DNA from: a virus
Length of the DNA: 64,000 nt
Direction: 5' to 3' (one strand)
IMG/VR virus record: IMGVR_UViG_3300010885_043119
Location: 1-64,000 of that record
The position numbers and the translations under genes are program-made. The notes below the pieces were generated by a model. That model was not told the origin of the DNA. It saw only the letters and a list, made by a program, of their open reading frames with translations, and did no database searches. This document shows, piece by piece, positions 25,212 to 33,921 of this stretch (position 1 is the first letter of the stretch; every line of letters starts with the position of its first letter).

Positions 25212-25639
25212 TTTACTTCTCCAATTGATTGCAGGTTAATTGTTCTAGTTACTTTTCTAAGTTCAGATTCAGAATCGGCCAAGTATGTCTTAGTTCTAGG
25301 GGCTGGCCCCATAGCATTATTCATCCAAGGCGTGAGATTCATCTCAGAAAGATAATCCATCACGTTTGGAAAGAACTTAAACTTAAAGTCCTCGTTTATA
25401 TGCTGCTCGCATATCCGATATATGCTAACTATCTTTCCGTCACTATTTGTAATTGTCTTGCCAAAAATAGGCTCCATCACCTCAAATATCCAGAAGTGGC
25501 TATGTGTAAGTGCTCTATGTCGGTTATCTCCGCAGTACTTCTTGCTGCAATCCATCTTTTCATGGATTGCCATATAATCCTCAGGCTTACCACCAAACTG
25601 CCTAGCCGAACTAAGCGAGTGAACTAGAGGCTCTGCCAT
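25208..25639 (-). CDS. DUF6915-like protein
   Basis: 143 aa. SSARQFGGKPEDYMAIHEKM, NRHRALTHSHFWIF, FGKTITNSDGK and ICEQHINEDF match the pattern remembered for the DUF6915 family (HALSSV..GG.PEDY..IH, RHRALRHH, TNSDGR, GEQH). Function of that family is unknown; the His-rich layout suggests a metal site. GGAG precedes the ATG. Starts one base before the end of the 25639 gene. Confidence 0.6.
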   Translation of the reverse strand: MAEPLVHSLSSARQFGGKPEDYMAIHEKMDCSKKYCGDNRHRALTHSHFWIFEVMEPIFGKTITNSDGKIVSIYRICEQHINEDFKFKFFPNVMDYLSEMNLTPWMNNAMGPAPRTKTYLADSESELRKVTRTINLQSIGEVK

Positions 25640-25875
25640 TACTCGCTCCTATCTGTAAGCCAAGGTTTATTACTTCTCCATTCATCAATACCTGCTTGCC
25701 AGTCATCTGTGACTCTATTGACTCTCATAATAGCGTCCATAGGATCTGTAGCAGGCATGTCTATCGTAGTGCCGTCAGACATAGTAACAATATGAGGCAC
25801 TACGTGCCAAAGGTCTGACTCTTTTGTATTTTTATTCTTTGTTTTTGCGCTAACCGGCCTAGGTAATCTACTCAT
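25639..25875 (-). CDS. Small hypothetical protein
   Basis: 78 aa; basic N-terminus and a C-terminal WQAGIDEWRSNKPWL segment. AAAGGAG precedes the ATG. Not recognised. Confidence 0.55.
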   Translation of the reverse strand: MSRLPRPVSAKTKNKNTKESDLWHVVPHIVTMSDGTTIDMPATDPMDAIMRVNRVTDDWQAGIDEWRSNKPWLTDRSE

Positions 25876-25877
25876 GG

Positions 25878-26075
25878 TTACTCTCCTTTGATCATAGTTT
25901 GTGAGTACTCTAATTGGTTCTGACTGGCCATAAACTGCTCTCCTGAGAACTTGTTCTGCGTTCTCCGCAGAGCCACCTGATGGGATCCTTTAATCTTCCA
26001 TCCCTTACTGAGCATCTCTTTCACTTCGTTTGTAAGCTCGTAACCATTGTCAGCAACTACAACTTGATATTCCAT
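25878..26075 (-). CDS. DUF1737-like small protein
   Basis: 65 aa. MEYQVVVADNGYELTNEVKE followed by GWKIKGSHQVA and YSQTMIK matches the DUF1737 pattern (Y.VV.a.....l...V...l..GW...Gg...). AAAGGAG precedes ATG 26075, which is chosen over the longer frame to 26108. Function unknown. Confidence 0.6.
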   Translation of the reverse strand: MEYQVVVADNGYELTNEVKEMLSKGWKIKGSHQVALRRTQNKFSGEQFMASQNQLEYSQTMIKGE

Positions 26076-26086
26076 TTTTACTCCTT

Positions 26087-26761
26087 TTAGTTTGATGGGT
26101 CTAGCCACTGTCTAAAATCACCTAAAGTATCTTCTGTTACCACCTTATGAAGTGGAAACATTTGTCTGTATTTATGTAACGTGTACTCTTCTGTAGCTAT
26201 CACTGGTTCACCCAACGGAAAAGGCGCTTTTAAAACGTCCTGCGCATAACAATAAGAATAGTATGCGCTTATAGCTATTGCAGCTTCTCCTAGTGGAAAA
26301 GAACCCTTTAAAATATACTTTGCATACATATAAGAGTGTTTTGCAACTTTAGATATAGCGCGCTCTCCCAATATAAAAGGAGCTCTTAAAACATCCGTTG
26401 CATAATAGTAAGAGTATAATGAGCTTTTAGATATTGCATCCTCGCCCAATGGGAAAGGTGCCTTTAAAACTTCGTGTGCATATTCATAAGACGTTACCGC
26501 ACTTGCGGCTATCGCAGCTTCTCCTAGAGGGAATCTACCCTTTAAAACATCTTTAGCATAACGGAAAGAGCAGCTTGCACTTGTAGATATAATACGTTCA
26601 TTTTTTGTGGGCTCCGTGCTGCGTATTATCTTGCTGCGTATTCTCCTACCAAAGGCATCATGCAACTGAGGATCTTGTAAGTGCCGGATGTAAGCTTGCA
26701 GTTCTAGGCTGTAAGCTGTTTCTGGGCTCATCATGTATTCTAAGCTGTTGGAACTAGCCAT
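26087..26761 (-). CDS. Tandem-repeat protein (YAxDVLKxPFPLGExAI repeats), copy A
   Basis: 224 aa. Five consecutive units of about 26 residues, each of the type Y.YA.DVLKAPFPLGE.AI....., follow a 60-residue N-terminal region. The regular helical spacing suggests a solenoid. The C-terminus DTLGDFRQWLDPSN is shared with two neighbours. GGAG lies 11 bases upstream. It overlaps its paralogue at 26740 by 22 bp. Similar repeats occur in other phage proteins, without known function. Confidence 0.7.
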   Translation of the reverse strand: MASSNSLEYMMSPETAYSLELQAYIRHLQDPQLHDAFGRRIRSKIIRSTEPTKNERIISTSASCSFRYAKDVLKGRFPLGEAAIAASAVTSYEYAHEVLKAPFPLGEDAISKSSLYSYYYATDVLRAPFILGERAISKVAKHSYMYAKYILKGSFPLGEAAIAISAYYSYCYAQDVLKAPFPLGEPVIATEEYTLHKYRQMFPLHKVVTEDTLGDFRQWLDPSN

Positions 26762-27423
26762 GCTTTGAAGTCTCCTAAATTAGCATTAACAACCTTCTCT
26801 GCTCTCTTAGGAAAAAGAGCTACATATCTTTTTAGTGTGAATGGGCACTTAGATATAACCGCCTCACCCAATGCAAATGGAGCTTTTAGAACATCTCTTG
26901 CGTATTCAAAAGACCACTCCGCACTTGTAGCTATTGTAGCCTCGGCCCTAGGGAAAGGCGCTTTTAGTATATCCCTTGCGTAAAAATGAGAGTGCCTTGC
27001 ATTATTAGATATTTGAGCTTCCCCTAATGGGAAGGCCGACTCTAAAACGTCTTTTGCATACAAATAAGCATGAACTGCTTCGGTAGCTATAGCATCCTCT
27101 CCTTTTGGAAAAGGACCTTTTAAAACCTCTTGTGCATAACAACGAGAGTAATAAGGATCAGCGGCAATAGCAGCTTCGCCTTTTGGAAAAGAACCTCCTA
27201 AAACGTTCTTTGCGTAATAATAAGAATTATATCCACTAGAGGCTATGCAGTCCTCCACCGACGTAGCCCTGCCCTTTACAATTTCTTTTGCATACTTGTA
27301 TGCTATGCTCGGGTCTTCAAAGATAAGTGAACGGGCAGCAGAAAGCTTGTCCCAATCTAGCCCTGCGGCTTTATCAGGTACAATAACTTCTTTAAGATAT
27401 TTAAAACTCTCATCTGTGGTCAT
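26740..27423 (-). CDS. Tandem-repeat protein (YAxDVLKxPFPLGExAI repeats), copy B
   Basis: 227 aa. Six units of about 26 residues (for example YARDVLKAPFALGEAVI). The first unit is the most diverged. It ends NLGDFKAWLVPTA. It is a tandem duplicate of the 26087 gene, with the same architecture but different N-terminal cap. AAAGGAG precedes the ATG. Confidence 0.7.
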   Translation of the reverse strand: MTTDESFKYLKEVIVPDKAAGLDWDKLSAARSLIFEDPSIAYKYAKEIVKGRATSVEDCIASSGYNSYYYAKNVLGGSFPKGEAAIAADPYYSRCYAQEVLKGPFPKGEDAIATEAVHAYLYAKDVLESAFPLGEAQISNNARHSHFYARDILKAPFPRAEATIATSAEWSFEYARDVLKAPFALGEAVISKCPFTLKRYVALFPKRAEKVVNANLGDFKAWLVPTA

Positions 27424-27440
27424 GTTGTTCTCCTTTAGAG

Positions 27441-27887
27441 TTACTCAATGTAATTAGCGTTCTTAAGTGCTGTCTCAAGAGATGAGCACAGTTCAGCCAA
27501 AGGCTCAGTCGGTTTCTTGCTATTTGGATTTGAAAAAGTAAATTCTATATTACTATCAGTAACTAACACGGATAGGTCTTTATATGATGCAAAATTAGAT
27601 ATAGTTGATTCATCAAGCTTTATAACCTCTCCAAAGTCATCTCCGCCTACCAAGCTTCTAGCAGTTTGATAGTAGTCACTGTCTTTACTAGGATTGCAGC
27701 CTTCAGCATAGGCTACGTATGATTTTGGTCCTTCTAAATCAGCAGGGCTAGCATTGCTCATAATGTACACGCCGCTATCGTGCACTAATAGTACTGACGG
27801 AACAGAAAAACCGTCGTCTGGAGTGTTCTTTACAGCGTGAACTACACACCTTAACACTTCGCTAACTTTAAATTTACATACGCCCAT
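27441..27887 (-). CDS. Hypothetical protein
   Basis: 148 aa, alternating beta-strand-like pattern (VPSVLLVHDSGVYIMSNA). Not recognised. AAAGG precedes the ATG. Confidence 0.6.
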   Translation of the reverse strand: MGVCKFKVSEVLRCVVHAVKNTPDDGFSVPSVLLVHDSGVYIMSNASPADLEGPKSYVAYAEGCNPSKDSDYYQTARSLVGGDDFGEVIKLDESTISNFASYKDLSVLVTDSNIEFTFSNPNSKKPTEPLAELCSSLETALKNANYIE

Positions 27888-27910
27888 GGTTAGAGCCTTT
27901 CACGTTTGAG

Positions 27911-28393
27911 TTAAGTTTCCGAAACACATTCATCTCCCTTAAGGTTTAGGCCTACTCTCTTTAGCTCAGCACGAAGCTGCGCAAGAGAAATTACACCCAT
28001 GTTTCTCCAATCAAGAATGTCCATAGCTGATAGCTGTACAAACTCCGAAAGAGTTTTGCCCTTAAACTCATGCAAAATAGATCTAACAGTTCTAGTATTA
28101 AGCTTTAACGTAGGAAATATTGGCTTGTTTAGAATATGGTCCTGACTAACTATTGACTTATAAGCCTCGTCGCTTTTATTAATTTGTAAATATTTATGAT
28201 AAATGTCCTTTACGCTTTCCAATACGTCAAAGCTGACACCTTGAGAGCAAGCAACTCTAGACGATGGACGTCTAACGTATCTAGTTCTCATCTCTACGCA
28301 TCTAACCGAGCTTACACTTACAATATGGTCTACATTTATTAGTATAGACAGGTTGCTTAATGCCTCTGTAAGTTCTATTAAGTTACAGCTCAT
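27911..28393 (-). CDS. RNA polymerase alpha-CTD-like protein
   Basis: 160 aa. The last 65 residues, TRTVRSILHEFKGKTLSEFV then MDILDWRNMGVISLAQLRAE and LKRVGLNL, follow the helix pattern of the bacterial alpha C-terminal domain (SxRxxNxL...L..GI.TVGDL... S..DLL.I.NFG.KSL.EI...L...GL). The N-terminal part is unrecognised. Alpha-CTD contacts DNA and activators, so a role in redirecting RNA polymerase is inferred. A similar domain is in 50362-50946. Confidence 0.6.
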   Translation of the reverse strand: MSCNLIELTEALSNLSILINVDHIVSVSSVRCVEMRTRYVRRPSSRVACSQGVSFDVLESVKDIYHKYLQINKSDEAYKSIVSQDHILNKPIFPTLKLNTRTVRSILHEFKGKTLSEFVQLSAMDILDWRNMGVISLAQLRAELKRVGLNLKGDECVSET

Positions 28394-28408
28394 GTAATCT
28401 CCTTTTAA

Positions 28409-28741
28409 TTAAATAAAAATGTCATCAAAAATACCATCAGGTCCTTCCATTGCTCTTATAGCGTTTGATTGGCTTGGGCTGATGTCGTCCTCGTATCTTT
28501 CGTTGTTATAGTCAGACCTACCCCCAAAGAACGATATGTTCTGATTTACAATCTTGCCTAGGTGTAGCTCGCGGTAGCATACAAGGCATAAAATGGGGTA
28601 ACGAGCCGTTTCTAATACCCTGGCATAAGTTATACTGTATTTACAACACGAGCACTCTGCATTATTACTAGATCGAAGAGCAGGTCTAACATCCATCTTA
28701 AGCTGTTCAACTACCGCTCTATCCTTTTGTTCGGCGGTCAT
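28409..28741 (-). CDS. Small zinc-binding protein
   Basis: 110 aa. ECSCCKYS and ILCLVCYRELHLG give two CxxC pairs, consistent with one structural zinc. The C-terminus is acidic. It overlaps 28738 by 4 bp. Confidence 0.6.
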   Translation of the reverse strand: MTAEQKDRAVVEQLKMDVRPALRSSNNAECSCCKYSITYARVLETARYPILCLVCYRELHLGKIVNQNISFFGGRSDYNNERYEDDISPSQSNAIRAMEGPDGIFDDIFI

Positions 28742-29028
28742 GGCTCATTCTCCCTTTTACTCTCGGCAACAATGTTTGCATTATTAATTGTCCTTTTCTT
28801 ATCAATAGACTCGTATTTTTCTTCGTTATATTTTGACCAGAACTTTGATGACCTAGACTTTTCATATTTTGTTCTTGGTACCTTTAAGTAGCATGCGTGA
28901 ATATGCAGCTCTTTCTTGTCTAAGCTCCAAAACCTCTCGTGTCTACAAAGGTCTTTGCTTGGATAATATAAAGCATCTTCACCGCACCTTTTACACTTTA
29001 CGACAGTTATCTCTATCTTTTTTGCCAT
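28738..29028 (-). CDS. Small zinc-binding, lysine-rich protein
   Basis: 96 aa. VKCKRCGEDALYYP, then LCRHERFW and IHACYLK are possible zinc ligands. The rest is basic. AAAGGAG precedes the ATG. First gene after the terminator at 29048-29080. Confidence 0.6.
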   Translation of the reverse strand: MAKKIEITVVKCKRCGEDALYYPSKDLCRHERFWSLDKKELHIHACYLKVPRTKYEKSRSSKFWSKYNEEKYESIDKKRTINNANIVAESKRENEP

Positions 29029-29047
29029 AGTCGTCTCCTTTTTAATT

Positions 29048-29080
29048 AAAAAATGATCCCTAAAGCAATTTAGGGATCAT
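29048..29080 (-). terminator. Intrinsic terminator
   Basis: A 12-bp perfect stem (29053-29064 with 29069-29080) and a 4-base loop are followed on the minus strand by five T. It ends the operon containing the polymerase and 29104-29643. Confidence 0.9.
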
Positions 29081-29103
29081 AGGTTATACAGCTTAGGCTA
29101 ACA

Positions 29104-29643
29104 CTAACTTGGATGGTCTTCCGCCTCAGCTATAGAATCGTCTTCATCGTCTTGGTCTTTATCATCACGTAGTTTAACTTGTTGCTCGCAGCAAGACTTG
29201 CATACCGTCTCCCCCTCTAATTCATCGTTTCCTATAGCATGAGGGGCATCATGGTCTATGCACTCTAAACATGTAGGCATGTCGCAGAAATAACATTCTT
29301 GGCCGTGGTCTGTACCAGTATTTGGTTGTGGCCAATGCATTTGCGGCAATGACTTGTTACATACGCAACATTGGTGAATATGTGATACATCATCAGCCCA
29401 TTTTCTCTTTTCTTTTAAAGTTCTTTTGTTTTTTTCCATGGCATCCTCTTCCATGGCATCCTCTGCTAAAATCATGTCCTCCGCAGCTTGAGAACCTGAC
29501 ATTAGCATCTCCATACGCCTATCCATCTTAAGTCTAGCGTTTCCTTCTTTTATAAGCATTTTCCTTACAGCCGCTGCACTATGTGGACCTAGTAGTTCAG
29601 CAGCTCTAATTGCAGCTTTATCTCTCTTATTCAACTCGTACAT
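29104..29643 (-). CDS. Zinc-finger protein with acidic termini
   Basis: 179 aa. The middle shows many cysteines in RING/TRAF-like order: CCVCNKSLP, ECYFCDMPTCLECIDHD and TVCKSCCEQQ. The N-terminal third is helical; the C-terminal tail is acidic (DDKDQDDEDDS). A small in-frame duplication gives MEEDAMEEDAMEK. GGAGG precedes the ATG. Directly downstream of the polymerase gene; function unknown. Confidence 0.65.
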   Translation of the reverse strand: MYELNKRDKAAIRAAELLGPHSAAAVRKMLIKEGNARLKMDRRMEMLMSGSQAAEDMILAEDAMEEDAMEKNKRTLKEKRKWADDVSHIHQCCVCNKSLPQMHWPQPNTGTDHGQECYFCDMPTCLECIDHDAPHAIGNDELEGETVCKSCCEQQVKLRDDKDQDDEDDSIAEAEDHPS

Positions 29644-29652
29644 ACCATCCTC

Positions 29653-32600
29653 CTAATGCTGGGCAAACCTCTCAGGTATGCCCATAACCTTACAATCCTC
29701 CTTGGTAAGCGGTATCGACCATTTGGTAAATACTTCAGTCGCTATGCCTAGATGAAAAGGACCGTTACTACCACTCCTCATCGTTCCGTCTAAGTTACAA
29801 GATCTAATCTCAACCTTGTCACTCATACAGACCGGCAAGACAGTATCAACTACCCACTCTACACAAGCATAAGGAACCTCAAGGATCACGGCATCGTGAA
29901 CCTGAAGTATTATGTCGTAGGTCATGCCTAATGGTGCAGAGTTTCTGTAGCTGTATATGTGATCTAGTGCGCACGACATAGCATCAGCTACCGCGGATTG
30001 GATTGGAAAATTCATGCTTTGACGTTCATACTCAGCGACGACAAGCCTGTCTTCACTAGGAGAGAATCGCCTGTATCTTCCAAAAGCATTACTCATCCAA
30101 CCTGGGTGCTTAACTCTTGACTTGCACTCATTGAAGTACAAAGGAAGCTTAGGGTACATTGCAACTAACCCGTCTATAAGCTCTTGAGCTTCTCTTACCG
30201 ATATTATGACACCCTCTTGCTTTGCCTTTCTAGCTGTAGAGTCAGCCCCTTGACCATAGGCGTAACCAAATACCACAGCTTTAGCAGCTGTTCTAATGCC
30301 TGACTTACCTATATCCTTAAGGCCTTTCTTGGTAGCTGGGCAATTCAACTTGAATGTATTTACAGCCACATTACTATGGATGTCGTAGTGATCTGGGTGA
30401 TCCTCTGGAAGGTTAGCTCTACGAACGTGATCTATCATGTTCTTATCACCAGACTGCCAAGCCATAATAGCAAGCTCTGCGCCAGTATAGTCAGCCTCTA
30501 CCAGTACAGTTCCAGGCCTTGCACTTATCACAGACCTGAGAGGATACGTATAGTTCATTCCAAGGTCTTTACCATGCAGCTTGAATATACCCTTATACTT
30601 TTCTTCTATAGTCTTTCCAAGGTTCTGCATGTTTGGCCTAGATGACGAAGCGCGGCCTGTTTCTTTAGTCTGGCTAAACATAGATCTAACTCTGTCGTCA
30701 GCATTCATGTATGAAAGAATGCCTTTGTCATAAACTATGTCACCTTCAGAATCAGTCTTCTCATTACCTGCGTCATCAAAGTCTGGGCCTCTAAGAACAG
30801 TAGTTCGTAAGTAATGAAGCGACCTTATATCTCTAAGCATAGCCACTACTGGATGCTTTTCTGCCAATATGGTAAGAGTCTCCTTGTCTACGGCAGCGGT
30901 ATACATGTGCTCTTCCCTTTTGGTTATAAGGTCAGCCCACAGTTTACCTTTAGATCCTGTACCAGTACTCTTATAAGGTGTTAGAGAAAGAGTCATAGCA
31001 TCGTCAGGTCTTTGCTTTATGAATCCTCCGTTTATGTCCCTCTTACCAGATAGCTCCTCACCAAAAAGAAGCTCTCTGTTATGAAATGTACTCGATGGGT
31101 TATAGTCAGGCCAATGTATGACAGCTCTTATCTTAACCATAAGGTTTTCATAAAGAAGGTTGTATGAGTCAGTAAGCTCCAACACCCTTGCTTTATCTAT
31201 TAATATTCCCTTTTCATGCATCTCTATAAATGCAGGATAAGCTCTAGATGACAGCCAGAAGGCTGGCCTGCAGTTGTTACCATACTTATCAGCGTCAAGT
31301 TTACCCTTAACACCACTATGCCCGTTGTAGTAGTCAAAGAGCCTTCTTGTAACATCTGCGTCATAACACCCATAAGGTATGATGACATCGTCAGGGCAGT
31401 CTCCGTATCCTTCAAGCTCTGAGTCTTTTATACCCTTAGCCCTACAGTGAGCCTTACGCCAGTCCAGAATAGGACCTTCCCATCTAGGCACTCCGCAGTA
31501 CCTTACAGCCTGCTCCTCTAGATTAAAGTAGTCAGTCTCGTTTACAGAGTGAGCAGCTAAAAGCGTATCAAAACCACCAAAGTCTCTAGTCTTTTCGAAA
31601 CCAAACTTATAGTCAGGCCCGTACATGCTTATAGGGTCGTCTTCTGGAGCCATGAACAAATTTGAAAGATCTACACCTATAGACTTAAGCCAAGGTAAGT
31701 CAGAGGTAAGGTAGTGACCTACAACTCTGACATGTCTTCCATCTTCTGGATAAAATATAGAGTTCAGTATAGAGCTTAGAGCGTCAGGACCTCCATCAAA
31801 TACAAAGCCTCCTCCAGCTTCATTTACAATTATGCTGCAAGCTACTCCAGACTTCCAAGACAGCTGTACTGTTCTAACGTAAGAGTTCTTATCTCCAGGC
31901 CATGCACCATTCCACTCAAGGTCAACTGCTACTACTGGTACAGGATCTTTAAGTATCTCGTCTCTAACCTTTACAAGCTCTTCGCTAGTTCTAACAGCAA
32001 AGTGATTTATATTAGCTTCTTTAGACAAGAACTCTACGTCATTGCATAACGCAGAGAAGTGATTCAAAGAAGCTTCAAACCTATCACTATGCTCAGGGTA
32101 TCTAAGTACATAAGCTGGGTTAACGCAGGTTATAGCCTTTGCTATGTGGAAAGATCCATCAGGCAAAGGAATGTTAACTTCAAACACCTTACCAGTAGAT
32201 GTATGTAAGCGTTTGTCTCTACCAAGGACAGCCTTAATAGCCTCGTCACCAAGTAGAAGCATGAAGTCAGGTTTAACCAATGCCATTTCTATCTTTAGCA
32301 ATGGAGCACAGTTGTGTATCCAATTTGCTTTAAGAGCATTGCTAGCAGGATCAAGCAAAGTATGTTTTACAGAACAAGTCATATAGAAGTCAGATTCAGA
32401 TAACCCAGGTATTCCTGAAAGGTGTTTATACAGCTGACTTTTTCTTGTTCCTGAAAGTATTCTTCCAGCAGCCTCGTCTTGACTTGAAGCACACTTACCA
32501 ACCACCATGCATTTAAACTTCCTAAAAGGACCAGGCCTGCAGTTGTCCATCCAACCGCTACCAGGAACCATGTTTACACTTAATATGTTTCCGTTAAACA

Positions 32601-32859
32601 TGACTGGAAGGCTAAAGTTTTGGCAGTATAAAGCCCTGAAGTAAAGAAAGTCACAATAGAAGTCTACTGCTTCAGGATACTCAGGGCCAGCTAGCTTGTC
32701 AGCGCACTGATAAAAGTCAGGACCTGGCTTTGCTACTATGTGCTTATTCTTAGAAGGAAATATAAAAGGGTAATTTATTAAAGGACCTGTCCCCTCTTGT
32801 AGTAAAAGAAAGTTTCTATAAGTGCATATACTTTTAAAGTCTTTTATTAAATCAATCAT
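29653..32859 (-). CDS. DNA polymerase A with N-terminal UDG-like domain
   Basis: 1068 aa. Residues about 110-270 resemble family 4 uracil-DNA glycosylases (VVGKCASSQDEA, KPDFMLLLGDEAIKAVLG, NPAYVLRYPE), but the usual HPSYLLR histidine is N and the GEAPG block is degenerate. Residues 310-510 are the 3'-5' exonuclease (AVDLEWNG with D313/E315; YGCYDADVT). Residues 530-1060 are the polymerase: motif A ADYTGAELAIMA (D790), motif B RTAAKAVVFGYAYGQG, motif C LQVHDAVI (D989), where E of the usual HDE is A. A similar fusion is known in SPO1-like phages. Confidence 0.9.
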   Translation of the reverse strand: MIDLIKDFKSICTYRNFLLLQEGTGPLINYPFIFPSKNKHIVAKPGPDFYQCADKLAGPEYPEAVDFYCDFLYFRALYCQNFSLPVMFNGNILSVNMVPGSGWMDNCRPGPFRKFKCMVVGKCASSQDEAAGRILSGTRKSQLYKHLSGIPGLSESDFYMTCSVKHTLLDPASNALKANWIHNCAPLLKIEMALVKPDFMLLLGDEAIKAVLGRDKRLHTSTGKVFEVNIPLPDGSFHIAKAITCVNPAYVLRYPEHSDRFEASLNHFSALCNDVEFLSKEANINHFAVRTSEELVKVRDEILKDPVPVVAVDLEWNGAWPGDKNSYVRTVQLSWKSGVACSIIVNEAGGGFVFDGGPDALSSILNSIFYPEDGRHVRVVGHYLTSDLPWLKSIGVDLSNLFMAPEDDPISMYGPDYKFGFEKTRDFGGFDTLLAAHSVNETDYFNLEEQAVRYCGVPRWEGPILDWRKAHCRAKGIKDSELEGYGDCPDDVIIPYGCYDADVTRRLFDYYNGHSGVKGKLDADKYGNNCRPAFWLSSRAYPAFIEMHEKGILIDKARVLELTDSYNLLYENLMVKIRAVIHWPDYNPSSTFHNRELLFGEELSGKRDINGGFIKQRPDDAMTLSLTPYKSTGTGSKGKLWADLITKREEHMYTAAVDKETLTILAEKHPVVAMLRDIRSLHYLRTTVLRGPDFDDAGNEKTDSEGDIVYDKGILSYMNADDRVRSMFSQTKETGRASSSRPNMQNLGKTIEEKYKGIFKLHGKDLGMNYTYPLRSVISARPGTVLVEADYTGAELAIMAWQSGDKNMIDHVRRANLPEDHPDHYDIHSNVAVNTFKLNCPATKKGLKDIGKSGIRTAAKAVVFGYAYGQGADSTARKAKQEGVIISVREAQELIDGLVAMYPKLPLYFNECKSRVKHPGWMSNAFGRYRRFSPSEDRLVVAEYERQSMNFPIQSAVADAMSCALDHIYSYRNSAPLGMTYDIILQVHDAVILEVPYACVEWVVDTVLPVCMSDKVEIRSCNLDGTMRSGSNGPFHLGIATEVFTKWSIPLTKEDCKVMGIPERFAQH

Positions 32860-33910
32860 TAGGCCACTCCTTTGATGCTTCTGGCATCGACTCTCCTATG
32901 TCTTGAAACTGAGATTGGAGACGTCTCCACAACTCCATCTTTAAAGCGCCTGGGTCTTCATGCTTATCCATCTTAACTTTTATGATCTTAGACCTTGGAG
33001 CAGCCTGCTGAAGCTTGTCAACTAAAGACTCAGCCTTGTAAGCCACGTCTCCGTCTAAAGCTATAGCTATGGGCTTACCATTAAAGTTCTGTCCGATTAA
33101 AGCAAGCTGACCAGCACTACAGTCACTGCCGAATATAGCTACACCTGCCGGACCTATTGACCAAACATCTATTGGACCCTCACACACTACTATCATTGGT
33201 TGTAGCTTCGCATTGTCTATGTTGTAAAGAAGCATGGACTTCTTCATTCCAACTGGGTTTATATATTTTTGTTTCTTCTTCAATGGGTCGTCATAAATTA
33301 TTCTTGCCTGATAACCCATTAACTTTGAACCTTGAAATATGGGTATGTAAAGTCTTTCTCTAAGGGTTGGAATAGCCATGTCGTCTATCCAGCCTACACC
33401 TAGATACTTATCAAGAACGGCTGGGTTATATCCCCTAGACTCAACATACTTTATGGCTTCGTGATCCTTGCTAAGAGACGATAGGCTTGTAAGTCTTTCT
33501 GGAGGTCTGCATTCAGTAAGAGCTATCAATGCCTCAGAAGACATAGGCTTATCAACTACTGAAAGAGTTATCTTAGAAGACGTATTGAACAACCACATGT
33601 GAAGTTGATCTAAGTTAAGCTTACCTAGCTCGCCTCTAGTGCATGCTGTCTCGTTAAAGCAGTTTGCCATGTGTCTGTACTCAAACCATCTGTGGTTTAT
33701 GTACAACCTATGTCTTGTCTCTTTACAAAAAGGACAGCAGACCCTGTAATATTCTCCATTTACTATAGAGGTAGGCCTCTCTCCATTAGATGAGGGGCGC
33801 ATCACCATGCCGACCCCTCTATTATTAACATAGACCTGACCAAACAACTTCTTAAGCTTAAAGTATAGTTCAGGGCACAACACGTCATCATAACTAGTCG
33901 AAGTGCTCAT
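32852..33910 (-). CDS. DNA primase (Toprim, zinc-binding)
   Basis: 352 aa. The N-terminus has a CHC2-like zinc site (VCCPFCKETRHRLYIN, CFNETACTRG). The Toprim fold reads IVVCEGPIDVWSIGPAGVA, then IALDGDVAYKAESL (DxD). Primases of this type make RNA primers on lagging strand and work with a DnaB-type helicase, which is the next gene upstream. It overlaps the polymerase by 8 bp. A palindrome copy lies near its C-terminus. Confidence 0.85.
   Translation of the reverse strand: MSTSTSYDDVLCPELYFKLKKLFGQVYVNNRGVGMVMRPSSNGERPTSIVNGEYYRVCCPFCKETRHRLYINHRWFEYRHMANCFNETACTRGELGKLNLDQLHMWLFNTSSKITLSVVDKPMSSEALIALTECRPPERLTSLSSLSKDHEAIKYVESRGYNPAVLDKYLGVGWIDDMAIPTLRERLYIPIFQGSKLMGYQARIIYDDPLKKKQKYINPVGMKKSMLLYNIDNAKLQPMIVVCEGPIDVWSIGPAGVAIFGSDCSAGQLALIGQNFNGKPIAIALDGDVAYKAESLVDKLQQAAPRSKIIKVKMDKHEDPGALKMELWRRLQSQFQDIGESMPEASKEWPND
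32917..32928. repeat. Dispersed palindrome GGAGACGTCTCC, copy 4
   Basis: Perfect 12-bp copy inside the primase gene, read as W-R-R-L. Confidence 0.9.
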
Positions 33911-33921
33911 AACTTTCCTTT

